From: Terebella lapidaria
Taxonomy: Eukaryota; Annelida; Polychaeta; Terebellida; Terebellidae
Reading direction: 5' to 3'
NCBI GenBank assembly: GCA_949152475.1
Contig: OX424561.1
Location: 30,746,481-30,810,480 of the forward strand
DNA: 64,000 nt
Part shown: piece after piece, positions 35,382 through 48,040 of the stretch
How positions within the stretch are numbered: position 1 is the stretch's first letter
Layout of the letters: each line of letters starts with the position of its first letter
The notes under the pieces: model-generated
What the model saw: only the letters and a program-made list of their open reading frames with translations
Databases searched by the model: none
Told to the model about the DNA's origin: nothing
Program-made: the position numbers and the translations under genes

Positions 35382-37129
35382 ACCCTCGCCCTTCAGATTT
35401 AGTCACTAAAGTTAAAGCTGATAACCTTTGCATTTTCAACGTCGGCGATAATCGGGGATCTTGGTCATACGACAAGTGGCCATATATCAAATGGTCAGGA
35501 ATTGGCCATAGAAAAATACGAAAATCATGGGAGGATTAATCATTATTAAAAGTAGAGTTCATGCGATTTCTCTTTTTGGACCATATTTGTGACCACGGCC
35601 TGATTCCTTGACACTGACCTCCCAAAATTTGAAGGCTCACTCAGATTTATAATGCGTGATACTTCATTGAATATCTCCAGTGGTTTCTGAATTATTACTA
35701 CTTGAAATATTACGAAATCGGTAATTTCAGCTGATGACCCTTACATTCTCGATCTTGGGGGATAATGGGGAATTTTGATTGTACGGCATTGGTCATATAG
35801 CAAAAGGTGGAGAATAGACCACAGAAAAATACAAAATTATTAGGGAAAATTTATCATGAATATAAACAGAGTTATTGCAACTTTTCGATTTTGACCTCTT
35901 CTGTGACCTTGACCTTGTCGTTCAATATTGAGCTGTAAAATTTCACCGTTATGTTTCTATTATCAAGGCACATCTCATGAACGAAAACGCATTAAACAGA
36001 TTGATAACTGGCTTCACAATATGGCCTCGAATCTCAGAACACTCACAAATAATAAAATCGTGACCTCCAAATTTTCGACCTTGGGCGATAATGAAGAGTT
36101 TTCGTTGTACGACCATCGGTCGTACACCATACGATCGAGAATTGGTCAAAGAAAAATAAAAAAATAGTTGGAAAACTAATATCAAGTAGAACCGGAGTTA
36201 GAGCCAATTAAGTGATTTTCACTTTTTCCGTTGCCATGGCGACTGTTTTCATCCGATTTTAACAAAATTCGAACGGAACCGAGCGACTACCATAGCACTC
36301 CAGCATTATATATTTCAGATCGATCAGACCGTTTGCCTTTGAGTTATGAGCGCAGACATTTGCATTGAAACGTCGCTGGCAAAAAATAACCGAAATCGTG
36401 ACCCCCAATTTTTCGACATCGGGCGATAATGGAGAGTTTTCGTCGTACGACCATCGGTCGTACACCATACGATCGATAATTGGCCAAAGAAAAATACAAA
36501 AATAGTTGGAAAAATTAATATCAAGTAGAACCGGAGTTACAGCCAATTAAGTGATTTTCACTTTTTCCGTTGCCATGGCAACTGTTTTCATCCGATTTTG
36601 ACAAAATTCAAACGGGACCGAGCGACTATCATATCACTCCAGCACTACAAATTTCAGATCGATCGGACCGTTTGCCTTTGAGTTATGAGCGCAGACATTT
36701 GCACTGAAACGTTGCTGGCAAAAAATCACCGAAATCGTGACCCTCAATTTTTCGACATCGGGCGATAATAGAGAGTTTTTGTCGTACGACCATCGGCCGT
36801 ACACCATAGGATCGGGAATTGGCCAAAGAAAAATACAAAATTAGTTTAAGAAATTAATATTCATTAGAACTAGAGTTATAGCCAATTATGTGATTTTCTC
36901 TTTTTTCGTTGCCATGGCAACAATGTTTTTCTGATTTTGACAAAAATTGAGGAGGACCGAGCCACGGTGATACCGCTTCTTCCCTATAAATTTCAGGACG
37001 ATCGGACCATTCGGTTTTGAGTTATGCGCGCGGACAGACAAACAAACAAACAAACAGACAAACAGACATACAAACTGACCATAGGCGGATCCAGGGGGGG
37101 GCGCACCCGGCGCGCGCCCCCCCTAAAAT

Positions 37130-37163
<34 letters not shown>

Positions 37164-38462
37164 CACAGAGAGAGAGAGGGAGAGAGAAAAAATAGGCCCT
37201 AGATTTAATATAGATAATATAAATATAATATCTAAGAGCTGATAAGAATAAATCATGGGCGTAGATAGGGGGGGGGGGGGGGGGTCGGGGGGTCGAACCC
37301 CCCTTTTCACCTGAAATTCCAGGCTTAAACCCAACTGATCCAACAGCAAAAGAGTCAGTTTCAAGCATAAAATATCCCGTTAAATCCCCATCGATGGTTG
37401 GCCACAAGAGTGGATCTCGGGGGAGGGGGTGTCCAACGGTTCTGGTTCTGCCTTTTAGTTCCACTGGAACCCTCTCATTTAGAATGATTGACCGTTCCCG
37501 TGCAAGTTCCAAATTTGGCCCAGGGATTTGACTTAATTTGGTGCTACTTCTCCTGTATCTACTGATGATTAAGAAAGTAACTACTAACAGAAAAACATGT
37601 ATTTCTGCTACCAAAAGTGCCAAAGGCAGATCCAGGGGTTGGGGGACAGAAGCGGGCCTTGTCTACCCCCCCCCCCGACCCCCCCCCCCCCCCCCCGCAC
37701 ACAAAATTAATATCGAAAATTTAGGGGGTAGTGTCGGTACAGAAATATCAAAATACTTGATTGCGATATGGCGCACATCTATCGGGAATATAATATTAGT
37801 TCTGATGCATTTTTGTCACCAAATGCTTTGAGATATAATAAATTTGGCATTGGCATTATTTGGTATTGATGGTGTTAAAACTAATTAGTCTGGATTTAAT
37901 AACAGTTGCTTGATTAAAAAGGGTGGTTTTAGTGAGTTTGTCTGAAATTTATACTGAGGAGAGGCCAGGAAGCTACTACAGAACATGAAAAGGGCACTGT
38001 CTTCTGGGGCCTTTCAGCGGACCCCAGACCCCCGGCTGCGAGGTGCTTGCCGGGCTCGCATTGGTCCACTCCCTTAAATCCTGGATCTTCCCCTGGATGC
38101 ACTACTCTCTTCAATTAGTATGATATACATTCATACTACTTCAATTACTAAAGGGGGCTTACGACGCACCCCCCCCCCCCCCCGCCACACACACACACAC
38201 AACCTGGAACCAAGCACCCTGTACTCGTCCCTGATTAGTACACGAAATAGGCATCCAATATTCCCAGAAACGTCTCCAGAAACCACCCCAAATGCTCTCA
38301 TAAAACAAAAAAAAATGCTATTTTTTCTCGGGGGGCATACGGCGCCCCCCGAACCCCCAGACCGCATGTACTTTGTTTGCGCCCCCCCTAATAAAAATTC
38401 CTGGATCCGCCTCTGCTGACAGACCCAATTACAATACCCTCTGCCCCTATCGGGGGGAGGGT
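35382..38462. mobile_element. ~3.1-kb insert with ~340-bp tandem units, splitting a LINE
   Basis: The ends are ACCCTCG (left) and GGGGGGAGGGT (right); the right end forms a hairpin (ACCCTCTGCCCC with GGGGGGAGGGT). Inside are about five units of roughly 340 bp with words like CGACATCGGGCGATAATGG, TCGTACGACCATCGGTCGTA and CGTTGCCATGGC. A short (CAGACAAA)n tract follows, then a hAT-like element. No clear target duplication is seen. Removing it lets the LINE read GFRSSYFTDTNSAISDC. Confidence 0.6.
37080..38415. mobile_element. hAT-like element, copy 3, exact 5-bp duplication
   Basis: Ends CATAGGCGGATCCAGG and CCTGGATCCGCCTCTG are flanked by CTGAC (37075-37079, 38416-38420). The interior is mainly poly-G/C tracts (37268-37285, 37667-37697, 38170-38184), a (GA)n run at 37131-37190, and further internal GGCAGATCCAGG-type words. 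Its open frames are driven by the low-complexity tracts and are not genes. Confidence 0.7.
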
Positions 38463-38655
38463 AATTAGTATCCGTAAAATAACTGGAACGGAAACCGGAT
38501 TGGTACTCATATAACAGATTGTTAGATTGTAAGTACTACTTTAGTTGATTGAATACAATTTTTCCAGAACTTTGGAAAGTACACATAATATTGACACTGG
38601 TCTATAATTAACACATGATGTCTTGTCACCCTTCTTAAAGGGCCAAGGACATGAT
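38463..38655 (-). mobile_element. CR1/Jockey-like LINE fragment, upstream part
   Basis: The minus strand reads FKKGDKTSCVNYRPVSIL, CVLSKVLEK and later GFRSSYFTDTN, conserved reverse transcriptase blocks. It continues at 35381 beyond the 3.1-kb insert. Confidence 0.8.
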
Positions 38656-38772
38656 ATTCAATGTGATTTTTAGATTGTTCTATATGCAATAGTATTCATA
38701 AACACTACATTCAGACGGACATAGAGCCAATCTAAACACACAGATGAATGTCTAGAGCGGTCAGAAGACCGA

Positions 38773-41700
38773 TATTTTAGTGGGGCGGATAACGGACAAA
38801 TATCATTAAACATGTTTACTTTTCGGAAGAAAGCATGAAAATTTGCATACGGGGGTTTTGATATACGCTGATTTCAAATCGATTAGGATACATTTGATCA
38901 GACGCATGTAACCTCTTGAAAATCCAAGATGGCCGCCATGAATAAAGTAGATCAAGTTTCTGTCATTACCTCAGTTCTAATCACGCTATAATGATGATTT
39001 TGTGTCTAAATATATGTTTTCAATGGTGACGGATCCAATTCTGAGGCTATTTCACCATTTGGCGGCCATCTTGGAAATGTAAATCGATGTAGGCTGAAAA
39101 ATATTTTAAAAATTGTTAATAAGCGGTCTCAACCTTTGTGGGTTTTTTTTCACAGTTTGGTCGATAAAGAAATCACGATGTTAACTGTATTCTAATGGGG
39201 AAGTGACTACTATTGAGATTGGATTGACCTTAGCAAATATGGCATCCTAGATTGACTGGACTAAGCTGAACGAACAAGCCACACCACACCTCGGGACATC
39301 CAAGCTTGTCTAGTGACAGTCTTAAGTGACTGGATTTCAGTTGAGGATGAGCCACAGCCACAACCTGTACTGCCCACAGTTCTGGATCTGGTGGAGCACT
39401 CACAACCTACAAGCGTAAATGATTTGGTTGGGTCGACTAAATCTACCGGCAGGTCTGTCTCCAAGGCCTAAATCAGGTCACGTGTGAAACCTTCACCGTA
39501 GCAGTCTTTTGGTCCAGGTAGCCATTTCACTAAGATACCGAGCTTGCATTGCATGTCAACCATGGAATAAAAACAAAAAGTACCGTGACCACACATTGTT
39601 TACAATGGTTGAAATTACTATTTTAGTGGAAATTTTAGTGGAATAAAAAATCAAGAAACTCTCGTTATATAATGAGGAATCTCCAACCTGGTGAGGACTT
39701 GGTTGGTAACATCATCTTAATGCAACAGGCCCCTAGAGTGTTCTCCAGACCAATACCAAAACCGGAGGTGGGACCACTGGTACACCTCATTAGGTGACAA
39801 AATCCTGGACTCTGCAAATCCGTCGCTACCATTTGTACGCTTCTCTTGGTCAGAGGGTTTGTTCTTTGGTAGAAGAAAATCACCCCACCAGAACAACCTC
39901 AAGCCTGGAATGGTTGTTCAATGGTTTGAGGGGTCTCTGGAATATTATCATCTCAACAAGCAGACATGCGCTCTGGAGGCAGATGTGTTAATGAGGATAT
40001 CTCATCCATCGCCCTTTCCAAGCCTTTGAGCATTCTGATCTTACTCTCAGAGTCAGATCTCAAGGACTTGGTGGCTAAACCCATCCGAGTGCAGCTACTT
40101 CCCAATATGTTGGACTGGGAATGTAGATTTCGCAGCAACAAGGTCACTCATCTTGTCCTGAAGGACTTCAACCTGAATCCCACCGACCAGATCCCAGGAA
40201 CTGATCTAGCCAAGACGAAGCCTTTACTATCATTGGTAAACAAGCCTCTTGGCCAGATTTTTACGTAAATGAGTCGCAGATGGAGTGGTAAGTTCCTTGA
40301 GTCAACTTCCAAGCTTTTGGAAGCTTTCCTGAACCAAGCCAAGGTTGACGTCAGTTTTCGGGGCTCAATTCGGACGTCCTCTCTAAGACTGGGCAAGCCA
40401 TGTCACATGAGGCCAAACTCAGCCTGGCAAAGTTAGATGAACGCCATGTTGCTAAGAAGTATCCGTCTCCGATTTCCACTGAGCAATTCAAGGCACCATC
40501 CCAAAAAGGACGATCATCCCGGAAAATCTTGTCAGAGACATACACCTCGAAGTACAACCCAAGCTGAATAAGTTCAAGAGTATGATGGCGGCTCTGGCTC
40601 CTCGACGTATGTCTCGATTTTTGTGTCCTTCAGGTGCTCCTGTGGCCCTTACATAAGGATTTATCTCCAGTGGAGCTTGTCTTCATCCTTACTCAAATGT
40701 TTTGGATACATAATCCCAGGATAAATTTCTAACGGCGATCCTCCAGAAATGTCACAAGATCCGATTCAGTCAGACTCCTGCCCTCTCCCCTTCCTTGATA
40801 GCATTCGTCTCCCACTCTCCAGGCACTGCAATATCTCAGATGCTCGATCACCTCATCATTGGGATGCTGATGAGCAGGCCAATGGGGTTGTGCTTAGGAT
40901 ATCCCTGGCTTCCGCAGTCAACTGTTTGTGGTTCCAGAGCTGACTGTCAGTTGGCGGTTGATCAGAGACCTCAGCCTTTTTCCCAGTTAGTGATCAAGGA
41001 ACGATTCCCTATGGAGTGTCCCCAATCATTTCTGGTGTCTCTCGGGGGGGGGGGGGGCGATTGGAGGATGCGTATTCCAAAATTCAGTCCATCCATCTTC
41101 GAGGTACCGACGGTCCCGAGCTCTTTTTTTAATTTGTCCACACTCCATATACCTATTCACATATGTCTTCCATCTGCTTTCTCCCTGGCTCATAGTTGCA
41201 GTATTCGTCTATCGAGGTATTTTGATGACTGGCTGATTACAGTTTCCAACCAACAGACTATTTAATCCCACACACAGTGACTAGTCCATCTGGGTCACAC
41301 AATCTGCGTGATTTCCAACCTGCTGAAGTCTGATTGTGCGTATTGAGCTATCTATCATGCACTCAACAAAGGCCTGTTTGGATGAAGTTCTAAGACTTTT
41401 GTGGATCAAATGTTGTGTGATTCTCGTATGTGAAATCATGTGTACCCGATTATAGTTTTATGTTATTTTAACGACCATATTTGATTTTCGTTCCAAAGAT
41501 GGCCGCCAAATGGTAAAATAACATCTGAATGAGATTCGTCACCATCGGAAACACATATATAGAATAAAAATTCATCTTCGTAGCGTTATTAGAACCAAAG
41601 TTATGATATATACCTCATTTACGTCGGTCATGGCGGCCATCTTGGATTTTGAAGAGGTTACAGGTGTCGGATCAAATGTATCCTAATCGATATGAAATCA

Positions 41701-41790
41701 GCATGCCCTAAAACCTCTATTTGCAAATATTCATGCTTTCTTCCAAAAAGTAAACATCTTTTCCGTTATCCGCCCCACTAAATAGCTTCG
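38773..41790 (+). mobile_element. DIRS-like retroelement fossil with inverted ends
   Basis: The middle (about 39.8-41.3 kb) shows a degraded reverse transcriptase-type region with the DIRS-typical RY(L/F)DDWL signature. It is bounded by inverted repeats of about 310 bp (38773-39085 and 41455-41790), which fits DIRS-type ends. The arms differ by well over ten percent and the interior is badly broken, with many breaks, so it is old. The arms could instead be two copies of an unrelated repeat. Confidence 0.55.
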
Positions 41791-42810
41791 GCAATTTCCG
41801 TAATCGTGACGTCATTTGAGGCAGAATGTGCTGTGATGGCTGGCCAAAAACGTAAAACACGTAATTTGGTGGTCAGCTCAAAGACGGAAAATCACTTCAA
41901 AGTGCATGCGATTCAATCATTCAACAGAAAACACGCAAAAACCAGCAAATACTGGACATCTCGCAGTTCAACAAACCTCCGTTCTGGGTGAATAAGTAGT
42001 ACTGGTTCTAAATATCAAGACGAGAAATGCCGCGTTTCTGCCATGTCACCCCTTCACTTGAATTGTCAAACATACATCAGGGGAATGAATATGCGACATC
42101 AGGGGTGGCATCAAAGGGGGGTCAGGGGGGGCTACAGCCCCCCTGTCGGGGAAGTTTAGCCCCCTTGTCGGGGAAACTGGTGAAATAGTTCTGGGAAGCC
42201 AAAATATTTATATATTAATGTCACCGTCCGCGTTCGTTGACGTATGCATAATTGGTACTAAAATGACCTCTCTATAATGACCATGATTTTTTCTGATGGT
42301 GTAATCGCGGGTTCACAACCTGCCAAATAAATCCATAAATTTGAGAAAAGTACCTCACAAATTCCGTTAAAACATCTCCAGATATGCTCTGAAATGCTCT
42401 TAAAACACTAAAATCTAAATTTCTTTGGGGGCTTACGGCGCCCCCCAAAACCCCCAGACCGGTTGCGCTACACTCGCTCGCATACTCTCACAATAAACTG
42501 CTTTAGCCCCCCTGTCGGGGATCCTAGCCCCTGTGTCAAAACTCCCCTGGTGCCACCCCTGTGAGACATGCAGTTTTACCTTGCTGGCTACATGTACTTT
42601 CAGGTCTGCCTCAACTGACGTCACCAACCACGTGAGCCACACTAAAATCAGGATCAAAATCTTCGGCAATTTACGGAATGAGTGCCTATTTCGTTCGATA
42701 TCTCGAAACCCATTGATTGTATTCGTAAAATTCGTTCGAATTTATTGAAAACTATTCATAATAGACTAAATGAAAAGCACTTTCATCGGCATGCTACTAG
42801 GTCTTTAATT
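41786..42810. mobile_element. CRE-bearing MITE, copy 2 (interrupted)
   Basis: Inverted copy of 16351-16912: it begins TAGCTTCGGCAATTTCCG, has TGACGTCA in both arms, and ends CATCGGCATGCTACTAGG. A 465-bp hAT-like element sits at 42100-42564. Its outer left end merges with the right inverted arm of the DIRS-like fossil. Confidence 0.65.
42100..42564. mobile_element. hAT-like element, copy 4, with empty site known
   Basis: The left end CAGGGGTGGCATCA and right end TGGTGCCACCCCTG are inverted. GACAT lies at 42095-42099 and again at 42565-42569; three bases (TGA) separate the inverted end from the second GACAT. The uninterrupted sequence is present at 16565-16605 (minus strand) with a single GACAT. 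The interior has repeated AGCCCCCCTGTCGGGG words and no transposase. Confidence 0.75.
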
Positions 42811-42861
42811 ACTTTAAATTTTAATGGGACAAGTGTCGCATTTCCAATCAAACAAAACTAT

Positions 42862-42985
42862 TGTTGCGACTTGCGTGATGTGACTTGCGTGATGCGCCAC
42901 CATGGTCACAGCACGCATATCGCAACTTGTAAGACGCATGTCGCAAGTCGTGGCGCTTCACGCAAGTCACATCACGCAAGTCGCA
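42862..42985. repeat. Hairpin of CGACTTGCG/CGCAAGTCG words
   Basis: TTGCGACTTGCGTGATGTG and the following GACTTGCGTGATGCGCCAC are mirrored by GTGGCGCTTCACGCAAGTC and ACATCACGCAAGTCGCA, arms of about 36 bp around a loop of about 50 bp that itself contains CGCAACTTG/CGCAAGTCG words. Confidence 0.7.
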
Positions 42986-43187
42986 TGTCGCCACTCGCAA
43001 GTCGTGGCCGCACCGGAATTCCATAGGTTCCAGTGAAATGAGACGCCTGTCGAGGCTTCTATCATAGAGCTATTAGTCTAGGGAAAATAGGGTTCAACCT
43101 CAAACAAATTGCAATACTTTCGATTCATGTTTTTTTTCACTCTTCAATGAGAATACAACAATCAGTGAAGAATCTACTCGAATCAAC

Positions 43188-43940
43188 AAAGTGGAAGAGT
43201 GTCTAATTAGCATAAATCCAAGATGGCCGCCGCGAACTTGTCTGAAATACCGAAATCACCACCTCTCGGCTTTAATTCATGCTATTGACACGATTATGGT
43301 GTCTGAACAAATGGTTTTCAGGTCAAGGAATTCAACTGCCACATTGAAATTTTTCATAAATGTCATTTGTTTGAGTTATTGGACTTCTTTATGTGATTTG
43401 AATGACGATTTTATGAAACGCGATGTGTCGGACACACAAAAACGGATCACGTTCTTGCCTTCCAGAATCTCTAATGTGGCAATAACATATAGTTCTAATG
43501 TGATAATAAAATTTCAAAATCTTGAGCAATGATGCGACACATTAGTATGTCTTGATTGGGTGAATGGAAGTGGAAGAATGTCTAGTCAGCATAAATCCAA
43601 GATGGCCGCCATGGACTCGTCGGAAATACCGAAATCACCATATATATCTCGGCTTCTATTCATGCTATCGACATGATTTTGGTGTCAACACAAATGGTTT
43701 TCAGGTCAAGGAATTGAAATTCGTCATAAATGTCACATGTTTGAGGTATTGAACTACTTCATGTGATTTATATGACGATTTTATGAAACGCGATATGTCG
43801 GACATACAAAAACGGATCACGTTCTTGCCTTCAAGGATCTCCATTTTGGCAATAAAATATAGTTCCAATATGATAATAAAATCACAAAATCTTGAGCAAT
43901 GACGCGACACATTAATATATTCTGATTGGGTGATTGTTGT
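43188..43940 (-). repeat. Two ~375-bp units, inverted relative to 46970-47720
   Basis: Unit 1 (from 43188) and unit 2 (from about 43567) both start GTGGAAGA and contain AGCATAAATCCAAGATGG, TTTTCAGGTCAAGGAATT and AAAACGGATCACGTTCTTG. The first third of each unit, inverted, matches the units at 46970-47720. Confidence 0.75.
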
Positions 43941-44169
43941 GGTGTTTTTGCCTAAGTGTGTCAGAGTATATGTTACCCCAGTTTTGATACATATCAAACT
44001 TTTCTATTCCTTCTTGCAAATACATGTACTATACTTCAGTGGGTAGTGCATCTTGCACCTACCGTAATATTTTGAATATATCAATAAATATTCTCTTTTT
44101 TGGAAACAAAATTGAAAGGTCTGGAGGTTTCGACATTCTGGAGAAACTCCGGTCAGGAGGTTGTGTCTG

Positions 44170-46900
44170 CGGAAGTGTACTCATTCATGGCTCTGGTTTG
44201 GATAGTTTAATCGCTACTCTGGAATCTGTTGGAGTCATCATCCCTTAAAGCAACATCGTTTGCAACGGATGTGTCCTTCGCTTGCAGCGAGTGTCGACGA
44301 CTCTGGATATAATTGGCACCCGTTTGACTTGCCACATTCCAATGGTGCAGTGCGGTATGCCAATAAAGGCAAAGTATGGGTCCACACTGTTCTCTTTGCA
44401 CTATTTCCACAGTCTCTTAATACTAATTTACGCTCTTTTTTCACCTTGCAAATTGATTGTGAACAATGTGGTTGAATGTTGAAAGTCATAGTGTTTTGTG
44501 AACTGCTGAAACTCAAATCTGGCAAACTGTGGCCCATTGTCACCCAACTTCTTTTTAGTTGTGTTTTTCAGATGAGCAACATCAGGGTAGTTCGAGTGAT
44601 TATCGAACACAATCAGATAATATCGGTCCTCGAGGTGGAATAGATCCGTGTCCACTTCGTGCCATGCTGTGATGATGATGCTGGTGTGTAGGACAGTTAA
44701 AGGTCTTACCGTTGCAGCCTCATCATCAAACGTTGAATTATTGAATTCATATCGACCACGTTTATTTTGGCTATGCTAACGATTGGCTTGTGGTCTGTTT
44801 CAAATTGTAGTTCAAGTCTGTCCATTCCTGATCATGGCTATTGTAGCCAATTCCATTCAGTGCGTTGTTGGGGTGATGATATAAGCGTCGATGTTTGAGA
44901 TGCCAAGTTGTGGTCCACGTAATTGGCCATGCCCATGAAGTGTTGCAGTGCATTATTGCCAGTAGGCTTTTCCGTTGATATGACTGCTGTTACCTTCTTT
45001 TTGTCAGGTGGTACCCCGTTTGAAGACAACTGGTATCCAAGAAATGCTTTCTCCTCACTTGTGATGGCATACTTGTCTTTATTGAGCTTGAGGTGGTGCT
45101 TGCAAACTTATTGCATTACTGCACGCAGTCTAGTGTCATGTCCCCCCCCCCCCCCCACACAAGGACTTCATTCATATACACTCTAACGCCTTCCAGACCT
45201 TCAAAAATACCTTCTATGACTCTGTGGAAAGACTCATATGCCAAATTGCAATCTGTTTCAACAGTAGCGTTCAAATGGTGTATTGAATGTACATAATCGA
45301 GCACTAGAAAAAGTACTTTAGCTCCAATCATTTCACTCAAAATTTCTTCTTCCTATGGGAGTTGAAATTATCTCAAGCAAATGCGCAACACATCGTTGGG
45401 CTTGTGAACAATGACCATTGAATTTACCCACTCTGTAGGTTGTGTTATCTTCGAAATAATTCCCATACTTCCATTCCGTTCAGTTTTTTTTGTCAGCTCA
45501 TAACGCAAAGCTACTGGTACTCTGCGTGCTGCATGTACCCAGGAGCAGAGTTATCTATCAATACAATTATGTGTGTGAATTATAGAGCTGCATGCTGTCC
45601 TGCAATATGTTCAAATGCTTCAGAACACTTGGAAACAAGATGTTTATTTCGACTGTCATCATATACAACGTCAATACTCAACCTTTTCACAAGACCTAAG
45701 CGTTCATTAACACCCATGATTGTTTGGCCCGACTGGATGACTACAAACATACCTTGATAGGTATTGCCATGTTCAGTTACCTGCAGTCTATATTTTCCTT
45801 CAGTTTTAATCTCTGTGCCACTGTTGGCTGTCAATTCTTTTTCTTATATCTGCAATGTGACGTGGCTGCACAGCCAACTGTATTAAATCATCATTCATTA
45901 TCAAGTTACCTTCGGTCCCAGTGTCTAACCTGACAGGCCACGAACTCTCATTCACAATTAGGGGTGCGACCCATCTCAGTGTTACAACATTACAATTCAC
46001 ATCATCATGCTAATTCTCTGTACACTCATTTGCATCATCGTAATGTACATCATCATTTCACACGATGTACATTCTCATTTCACACGATGTACATTCTCAG
46101 TTCACACGAACAAAGTCTGGTCACTTTTATCATCTTGCTGATCTTGAACTACTTGAACTCTTTGATCAAGTTGTACCTTCTTCCATAGCGCACAGTCTCG
46201 ACGTGGTTTAATCCCCCACAAGTCACATGTTTTGTTTCGTAAGTGGGGCATCTCCCAAAGAGATGTGTATCTCGAGACCAGTTGCGGGCTGCCGGTTGCT
46301 GTTGATCACTTGATCTGGCACTGGTATCTTTCTTGTTGGACCACGATGACTGTGCTTTCGGGCCTTGCTGTTGATACGTTTGCTGTGGCTGTGGTGGCCG
46401 CTGTACACTTGCAGGTTTCGATACTTTGATTTGTTGCCTATGGTCCCTTGACCCATCATTGACGCCGCCTTGTTCGTTGGGATGAACGCCCACTGGCTGA
46501 TTGTTGAAAGCTTTCATTTGACTTTGGGTAATTTCGTTGGCATGGCAAATTTTTACATTTTTTTCAAAGTCAAGTCAGCTTCTCACAGTAACAGCTCTCT
46601 TACATGGTTAGCGACACAATCTGGTCAGGAGAATCACATATTGCAGATCTTCAAACGTAAATCAGTCACGAACGTATCACCATATTTTTGTCCACGGCAG
46701 CGGAAAATATACCGCTCATACACCTCTTCCTTTTTAGGCGAGCAATATTATTCAAACCTTTGAATCAATGTGTCATATTCCTCAATTTGTGTTTGAGTCA
46801 GATTGAGTCAGGTGTTGGAAATGTTGATGTCCCCATGGCCGGCAATCGAAAGAATGATGTCTCAGGAACGAAGTAGAACGAGTATTAACTAAACAGTGGC
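44170..46900 (-). mobile_element. Ty3/Gypsy-type LTR retroelement fossil
   Basis: On the minus strand, remnants appear in the order gag zinc knuckle (about 46.2 kb), protease (about 45.9 kb), reverse transcriptase region (about 45.5-44.9 kb) and integrase (about 44.65-44.2 kb). The order fits Ty3/Gypsy. It is broken, with roughly ten or more breaks, and no convincing LTR pair is visible, so it looks old. It lies between inverted satellite arms (43188-43940 and 46970-47720). Confidence 0.75.
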
Positions 46901-46969
46901 AGCCTGGGTGAAAGGCAACATTTGACCTGTGGAATGTGTAAAACAGTCAAAAAAAAGAAATATGTGAAA

Positions 46970-47720
46970 ACTCAACCAAATGTCACCCAGTATCAATGTG
47001 AGTGTGCTAATTGACTTCCTTGACATTGGAAACATATGGTTACACATCAAAATCATGTTAATAGCGCGCATCTAGAAATGGTGATTTCAGGATTGACGAA
47101 AAACGATTTAAGTCGATCAGACATTATTCCACTATGATATACTTCAACCAAATGTCATCCATTATTACTTTGGGTGTGCTAATTGAATTCCTTGACTTTG
47201 GAAACATATGATTAGACATCAAAATCATGTTAATAGCAGGCATAGAAGATTAGATATGGTGATTTGAGGAATTACGAAAACGTCGATGGTGGCCATCTTG
47301 GATTTAAGTCGATCAAACTTTCTTCCACTATGATATACTTCAACCAAATGTTATCCAGTATTAATTTGTGTGTGCTAATTGAATTCTGTGACCTTGGAAA
47401 CATATGGTTTGACATCGAAATCATGTTAATAGCATGTTTAGAAGAATATATATGGTGATTTGGGGATTTTGGAAAAAATCAATGGTGGCCATCTTGGATT
47501 TACGTTGATTAGACATTCTTTCACTATGATAACTCAACCAAATCCCATCCAGTATCAATTTAGTTTTGCCAATTGAATTCCTTGACTTTGGAAACATATG
47601 TGCAGACATCAAAAACATGTTGATAGCATGCATAGAAGATTAGATATAGTGATTTGGTGATTTACGGAATGTCTCTGTCGGCCATCTTGGATTTACGTCG
47701 ATTTGACCTTCTTCCACTAT
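46970..47720 (+). repeat. Four ~170-196-bp tandem units
   Basis: Repeated CAACCAAATGTCATCCAGTA, TTGAATTCCTTGACTTTGG, AAACATATG and GGTGGCCATCTTGGATTTA words start near 46978, 47148, 47344 and 47539. The inverted counterpart is at 43188-43940. Confidence 0.75.
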
Positions 47721-48040
47721 GTTGAATGGAGTAGATTCTTGATATGTTGTTGATGACATATTTCGCCATCAAAAATTATATGAATCATTACTATTGCAAT
47801 TTGTTTGAGGTTGGGCCCTTTTTGGACCTAATTTCCCTAGACTATATAGCTCTATGCTTCTATCAAAACAATGTCACAGAAATTTACGTCATGAATGACG
47901 TTTTTGTCAGCCGTGCACTGCCGAGTGGAAAAAACTTACAGATTTTCGGTGTTTTTGATGTTATATCATAGACCTACATCAGATGTAGGTCTATGGTTAT
48001 ATCCTCCGTACATGTACGATTTGTTTGTATTGAACAAACA

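Noticed and set aside
37017-38419. Proline-, arginine/glutamate- and serine-rich open frames
   Set aside because: Produced by GA, poly-C and poly-G tracts in a hAT-like element.
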